Shown here: one piece after another, positions 60,665 to 64,000 of the stretch
How positions within the stretch are numbered: the stretch's first letter is position 1
Layout: the number at the start of each line of letters is the position of its first letter
NCBI RefSeq assembly: GCF_003590795.1
Contig: NZ_QYUL01000004.1
Location: 495,278-559,277 of the forward strand
Direction of reading: 5' to 3'
Source of the DNA: Azospirillum cavernae
GTDB lineage: Bacteria > Pseudomonadota > Alphaproteobacteria > Azospirillales > Azospirillaceae
DNA: 64,000 nucleotides
Translations under genes and position numbers: made by a program
The notes under the pieces: generated by a model
Told to the model about the DNA's origin: nothing
What the model saw: the letters and a program-made list of their open reading frames with translations, nothing else
Database searches by the model: none

Positions 60665-61915
60665 ATGGTCACGGTCGTCCTTTTATCGTCTCGTCAATTG
60701 GGTTTTCTGAACATTCCGCCGGAGATCCGTCACACCGTCGATTTTGTCGCGATCATGTCGAAGGCGGAGGCGGAGGCTTTGCCCCCATCCACGCGCGCGT
60801 GGTTGAGCCGGGTGGAGCATGTCCCGATCGCTTCGAACGACGGCGTTCTCTGGCAATATGATGAGATGGAAGCCCTGGCGCTTATTCGCGCCTTGCCGGG
60901 CAAACCGACCGCCATCGTGACGTTTGACGAAGGGGCGACGCTTCTCGCGGCTAATCTGCGCGCTCAACTCGACGTTCCCGGCGCTCGTCCCGACGAAATT
61001 CTGCGTTATCGCGACAAGTTGCTGATGAAGCGCCACGTGCGCGCCGCCGGTTTGAAAACCCCCGAGGCGGATCGGCTGCCGCAACCCGGCGACTGGCCAT
61101 CCTACACCGCTCTGGCGGCGCGTTTCGGTCCTCGGATGGTGATAAAACCTGTGGATTCCGCAGGCACGAACGCCGTTCATATTGTTGCCGACGAAGACGC
61201 GTTCACCCACGCCGTCAAGAGATCCCAGCAGCTCAGCCTGGATTATGAAATAGAGACCTTCGCGGAAGGAAAGCTGTATCACTGCGACACAATTTGGTCG
61301 GGCGATGAGTTGCTGTTCACCGCCTGCACGGAATATGTCGCGCCCACCATCGAATTTCAGAATGGTTTTCCGCTTGGCGGACGGGCGATGAATCCCCATT
61401 CCACGCTGTCTTCGCGCCTGATTGACTTTGCTGTGGACGCCGTCCGCGCCCTTGGCGTGGCCAGCGTCGCCCAACACACCGAGTTGATGGTCGGCCCCGA
61501 TGGCGCGATCACCTTCATCGAAAGCGGCGCCCGCCCGCCCGGCATGCTCGTCGCCCAGATGTACGAGCGCGCTTTTGGCCTCAACATCTTAACGCTCGCG
61601 CTTGCCGCCAATGTGGGGGGAGCCTTGGCGTCGGTCATCATGCCGCCCGCTGTCGCCCGACCACCGCTTTTGCAAGACGCCTTCTATCTTGTTTATCCCC
61701 GTGGCCACGGGTGGGTGACGGGGGTTCGGTCGCCGCCTGACGATCTGGTTGGCCGGCTTGACATGCGCTCTCACACGACAAAGGGAGATTGGCACGAAGG
61801 CTGCCGATCCAACCTTGACTTCACAACGACGGTCCTGTGCGGCGGCGACCGGGATTTCGTCGATCACGCCTACGCCGCCATGACGATTTTTGCGCCAGTC
61901 GAATACGCGAATTGA
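60665..61915 (+). CDS. ATP-grasp carboxylate-amine ligase
   Basis: 416 residues. ATP-grasp folds: a Rossmann-like N-domain (about 1-115), then RYRDKLLMKRHVRAAGLKTP, FGPRMVIKPVDSAGTNAVHI (phosphate and Lys contacts), YEIETFAEGKLYHCDTIW, and the metal site region ITFIESGARPPGMLVAQMYE. This pattern fits L-amino-acid ligases that join a carboxylate to an amine through an acyl-phosphate. An in-frame GTG at 60656 is an alternative start. Third gene of the cassette; it probably makes the amide or peptide bond of an unknown small molecule. Confidence 0.88.
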   Translation: MVTVVLLSSRQLGFLNIPPEIRHTVDFVAIMSKAEAEALPPSTRAWLSRVEHVPIASNDGVLWQYDEMEALALIRALPGKPTAIVTFDEGATLLAANLRAQLDVPGARPDEILRYRDKLLMKRHVRAAGLKTPEADRLPQPGDWPSYTALAARFGPRMVIKPVDSAGTNAVHIVADEDAFTHAVKRSQQLSLDYEIETFAEGKLYHCDTIWSGDELLFTACTEYVAPTIEFQNGFPLGGRAMNPHSTLSSRLIDFAVDAVRALGVASVAQHTELMVGPDGAITFIESGARPPGMLVAQMYERAFGLNILTLALAANVGGALASVIMPPAVARPPLLQDAFYLVYPRGHGWVTGVRSPPDDLVGRLDMRSHTTKGDWHEGCRSNLDFTTTVLCGGDRDFVDHAYAAMTIFAPVEYAN

Positions 61916-61927
61916 GGGGGAATTTTG

Positions 61928-62878
61928 ATGTCACTTGCTATGGCGCCGGTCGCGCATGATCCGCTCACGCGTGAGGAGCGGCGGGGACGGATGGTTCATA
62001 TTCGGCCAACCGCCAGCGCCGTTCAGACCTTTCTGCAACGGGTTGAGGCGATCACCATCGATGATCTGAAGCGCATTCCCTACAAGCGGTATATTTGCGC
62101 GCGCGAAATGTTGGCGGCTTTTGGCGATGATTTCGGTGATCGCCTGCGCGCGGTTTTGGATGACTATGAAACAGGATGCTTGGCGCTCCATTTCGGGGAG
62201 TTGAGCAACCAGCAGGATTGCGTTTTGATCGCGACCGCCGTCAGCCACCTTCTCAGCAAACCGATTCCAGAACCCTCGGGCGGTTATTTCGGCATCACGA
62301 CGGTCGTGCATGATGACGCGCCATCGCTCAAGATTCTGGATCCTTATCGCTATTTCAGCCTGCACACGGACGGCGTCTTTGCGGACAATCCGGTCGATTG
62401 GTTGATGATGATGAAATTGGAGGAGCAGAACGCCATCGGTGGAGAATCGCGCCTTCTCCACATGGCCGACTTCGACGCTTTTGAGCGTCTCTGCCGTCTT
62501 GATGGCAGCAACACGATCTTCTCATTCGGCCTCGACGAGAAAGATCGCCGGTATGAAATTTTTTCGAAGGTCAGCAGCATGGAGAGGGGGCGTTCGCGCA
62601 TCCTCGACACAGTCGGCGGCCAACGGCGCATCAAGTTTGTCGACCAGTTCATCCTTCCCGAAACGATTGCGGAGGCGACCTTCATCGAGAAGGTTCATGC
62701 CGCTCTCGAAGACTGTGAAGCCATCGTGGTGGAGCCGCTTCCGGTTGGTTCCATGCTGATTTTGAACAATTCAGTCTGGGTTCATGGCCGCGCCCCGTTC
62801 AAGAGAAACCCAGGATTGCAGCGTTCCCTTCTGCGGCAATATGGGTATTTTCCACATCGGCATCCATATATGAGATGA
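61928..62878 (+). CDS. CsiD/GlaH-like Fe(II)/2-oxoglutarate-dependent oxygenase
   Basis: 316 residues. Strong match to the CsiD family: iron ligands in SLHTDGVF (HxD) and the distal His in VWVHGRAPF with the nearby Arg for 2-oxoglutarate; also WLMMMKLEEQNAIGGESRLL, FVDQFILPE and VGSMLILNNSVWVHG, then RSLLRQYGYFP. Known CsiD hydroxylates glutarate to L-2-hydroxyglutarate, but here no lhgO, gabD or gabT neighbours occur. The ATG at 61928 has GAGGGGGA upstream; a TTG three bases earlier is ignored. It probably hydroxylates a glutarate-like or amino-acid unit of the cassette's product. Confidence 0.88.
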   Translation: MSLAMAPVAHDPLTREERRGRMVHIRPTASAVQTFLQRVEAITIDDLKRIPYKRYICAREMLAAFGDDFGDRLRAVLDDYETGCLALHFGELSNQQDCVLIATAVSHLLSKPIPEPSGGYFGITTVVHDDAPSLKILDPYRYFSLHTDGVFADNPVDWLMMMKLEEQNAIGGESRLLHMADFDAFERLCRLDGSNTIFSFGLDEKDRRYEIFSKVSSMERGRSRILDTVGGQRRIKFVDQFILPETIAEATFIEKVHAALEDCEAIVVEPLPVGSMLILNNSVWVHGRAPFKRNPGLQRSLLRQYGYFPHRHPYMR

Positions 62879-62942
62879 CGCCAGGAAGCGGAAGCTGCTG
62901 AAAAGCTGGGCTTTGGATCCGCGAAAGCTCCCCCTCTGGGTT

Positions 62943-62983
62943 TAGAGCGCCGCGCGCTAAATCTGAAACAGTGCGGCGCTCTA
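62943..62983. repeat. Intergenic palindrome 1
   Basis: An 11-bp perfect stem, TAGAGCGCCGC at 62943-62953 with its complement at 62973-62983, enclosing a 19-base loop. It lies 65 bases after the oxygenase gene and could act as transcript end, though no T-run follows. Confidence 0.65.
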
Positions 62984-62997
62984 ATCTTTGATTTATC

Positions 62998-63044
62998 GAG
63001 CAGATTCACGCGTTAAATCGATCCTGATTTAACGCGATCTGCTC
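62998..63044. repeat. Intergenic palindrome 2
   Basis: Imperfect hairpin: GAGCAGAT and CGCGTTAAATC on the left pair with GATTTAACGCG and ATCTGCTC on the right. The sequence resembles dispersed extragenic palindromes of alphaproteobacteria. Together with palindrome 1 it forms a double hairpin at the right border of the cassette. The rest of 62879-63205 shows no gene. Confidence 0.65.
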
Positions 63045-63205
63045 TAGGGGAGCGAGTAGCGATGGAATAAGATGTCGGCATAAGGGCTGACCGCCTACGC
63101 GGTCTTGACCAGCCTCCAACCGGCCAAGCGTCTGCGACAGTTCATCGATTCCCACAGTAGATCCTCCTATATGAAAGTGATAAGCGGTCTGGATTGTTGT
63201 CGCGG

Positions 63206-63424
63206 TCAGAATCGGACCACGTCCGCGTCCGGGACAGACCCATCCGCGCCGACCTTGGCCAGCTTTGCGGCGTTGGCGGCGGCGTTCCGCTGCCCCTCGT
63301 TGAATTGTTCGGCGTCCAGCGAACAGGTGTGGTCGCCTTTGTCCAGCTTGTGTTCCACCGACGTGACCCGCCAATCGGTCGGCACACCCGGCCTGAAGCC
63401 GGACAGCGTGAGCCGCTGTTCCGC
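63206..63424 (-). pseudogene. Phage tail gpD (late control D)-like C-terminal fragment
   Basis: About 72 codons of a minus-strand frame: LTLSGFRPGVPTDWRVTSVE, HKLDKGDHTCSLDAEQ and a stop at 63206. The phrase GTW-it-VEH-LD-GYTCSLEAE is typical of the C-terminus of phage gpD/late-control proteins. The N-terminal part is gone; at about 63425 the sequence switches to a recombinase fragment on the other strand. Confidence 0.5.
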
Positions 63425-63430
63425 CATCAG

Positions 63431-63637
63431 GTGACGCAGCATTGGTTCCGCCACCTGCTCGCCACCAACATGCTGGCCAAGGGCGCCGACATCCGATCCG
63501 TGATGGCGCAAGGCGGCTGGCTCGACGCCAGTTCCGTGATGATCTACGGCCACGACGTCCCGGAACGCCGCCGAAATCTGGTCAACCTGCTCGACGGCGC
63601 GCCGCCGGGCGGCAAACCGGGAAAAGCGACAGGGTGA
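63431..63637 (+). pseudogene. Tyrosine recombinase (phage integrase family) C-terminal fragment
   Basis: About 68 codons: VTQHWFRHLLATNMLAKGAD, IRSVMAQGGWLDASSVMIYG, then HDVPERRRNLVNLLD. It carries the His-x-x-Arg box (HWFRH), a later Trp in the GGW site and the catalytic Tyr in MIYGHD. The N-terminal two thirds, including the first catalytic Arg, are missing. It is joined almost directly to the gpD-like fragment. Confidence 0.7.
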
Positions 63638-63942
63638 GCGATGGCGCGGCTCGGACCGAATCTGCGCCTATTCGGCTGAGACAGCAGTCACCCACAATTT
63701 TATAGGATGTTCTAACCGCTACAACACATCCCTAAGCATAAACTTGCCCATCATGTCGAGAAGCAACCGGCGAGAAACAACCGGCAACGGCACGCTCAGC
63801 GGCTTCGGCAGACTGCTGACGCCTCCTTTTCGCGATATCCCCAACCAACGGCCTTCACTCCGATCGGATCGCTTCCTCTGGTGATGCCCGTCCGCTTTGC
63901 CACCCTTTGACGGACAAGTCAGGAATCGGTCGCAGGATGAAT
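63638..63942. other. No gene recognised
   Basis: About 305 bases between the recombinase fragment and a hairpin. Several short frames exist on both strands, but none shows a start with a ribosome site or a recognisable motif. Confidence 0.5.
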
Positions 63943-63963
63943 GGGGAGGCTGGGCGCCTCCCC
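63943..63963 (-). terminator. GC-rich hairpin, possible terminator of a minus-strand gene
   Basis: Perfect 8-bp stem GGGGAGGC (63943-63950) with GCCTCCCC (63956-63963) and a five-base loop. It lies just past the end of a minus-strand frame that enters from the right edge. There is no T-run, so its terminator role is uncertain. Confidence 0.4.
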
Positions 63964-63965
63964 CT

Positions 63966-64000
63966 TCAACGGCTCAGATGGCGATAAACCACGCGCTTGA
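63966..64000 (-). CDS. 3' end of an unknown minus-strand gene (partial)
   Basis: The last eleven codons visible read KRVVYRHLSR and a stop at 63966-63968, followed by a hairpin. Too short to identify; other frames are also open here, so this is tentative. Confidence 0.3.
   Translation of the reverse strand, partial: KRVVYRHLSR

Overview
The window is high-GC DNA (visibly well above 60 percent G+C), apart from an AT-rich stretch near 57.8-58.1 kb. The codon use, the TonB/ECF-sigma systems, the short overlapping ATGA junctions and the IS5/IS256/IS701-type transposase remnants suggest an alphaproteobacterium of the Rhodospirillales/Azospirillum kind. That assignment is inference; there is no rRNA or tRNA here to test it.

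Left part (1-11.5 kb). A minus-strand RND efflux operon (outer-membrane factor, adaptor, permease running off the left edge) is divergent from an OmpR/CpxA-like two-component pair. Next comes a plus-strand metal or siderophore uptake group: two small DUF2946-like membrane proteins flanking a TonB, then a TonB-dependent receptor.

Siderophore block (11.97-28.95 kb). A tightly packed minus-strand operon carries a complete petrobactin-type pathway (AsbA, AsbB, AsbC, a fused AsbD-AsbE, AsbF). It also encodes a FatBCD/ATPase-type ferric-siderophore importer, a DUF2218 protein, a TonB receptor with an STN signalling domain, and FecR. The ECF sigma factor gene and an ABC exporter diverge on the plus strand from a shared intergenic region with a Fur-box-like sequence.

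Mobile-element zone (29.0-32.3 kb). One apparently intact IS701-family element sits among truncated IS1595, IS5 and IS256 remnants.

Adhesin block (32.5-46.2 kb). A LuxR-type response regulator and a 7TM-type sensor kinase precede a four-gene unit: a 1790-residue TpsA exoprotein with eleven repeats of about 58 residues, its TpsB transporter, a TPR plus glycosyltransferase protein, and a TPR plus OGT/SPINDLY (GT41-type) glycosyltransferase. The layout suggests a glycosylated two-partner-secretion adhesin, like HMW1ABC in logic.

Peptide-export block (46.3-57.5 kb). After a decayed IS3 element come five full Nif11-type leader peptides ending in GG plus one shortened relative. They are followed by an NHLM-type export apparatus: HlyD-like adaptor, C39 peptidase/ABC protein split in two frames, second ABC protein, and then a convergent AraC-type regulator. 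No modifying enzyme is visible, and the predicted cores are nearly cysteine-free. This looks like a family of unmodified, Nif11-led bacteriocin-like peptides. The block shows recent duplication, including a 205-bp tandem repeat.

Right part (57.5-64 kb). Past an AT-rich gap lies a four-gene cassette: EamA/DMT transporter, FAD/NAD(P)-binding oxidoreductase, ATP-grasp ligase and CsiD-like Fe(II)/2-oxoglutarate oxygenase. It reads as a small uncharacterised biosynthesis-and-export cluster. It ends at intergenic palindromes and then at a junction between a phage gpD-like fragment and a tyrosine-recombinase fragment.
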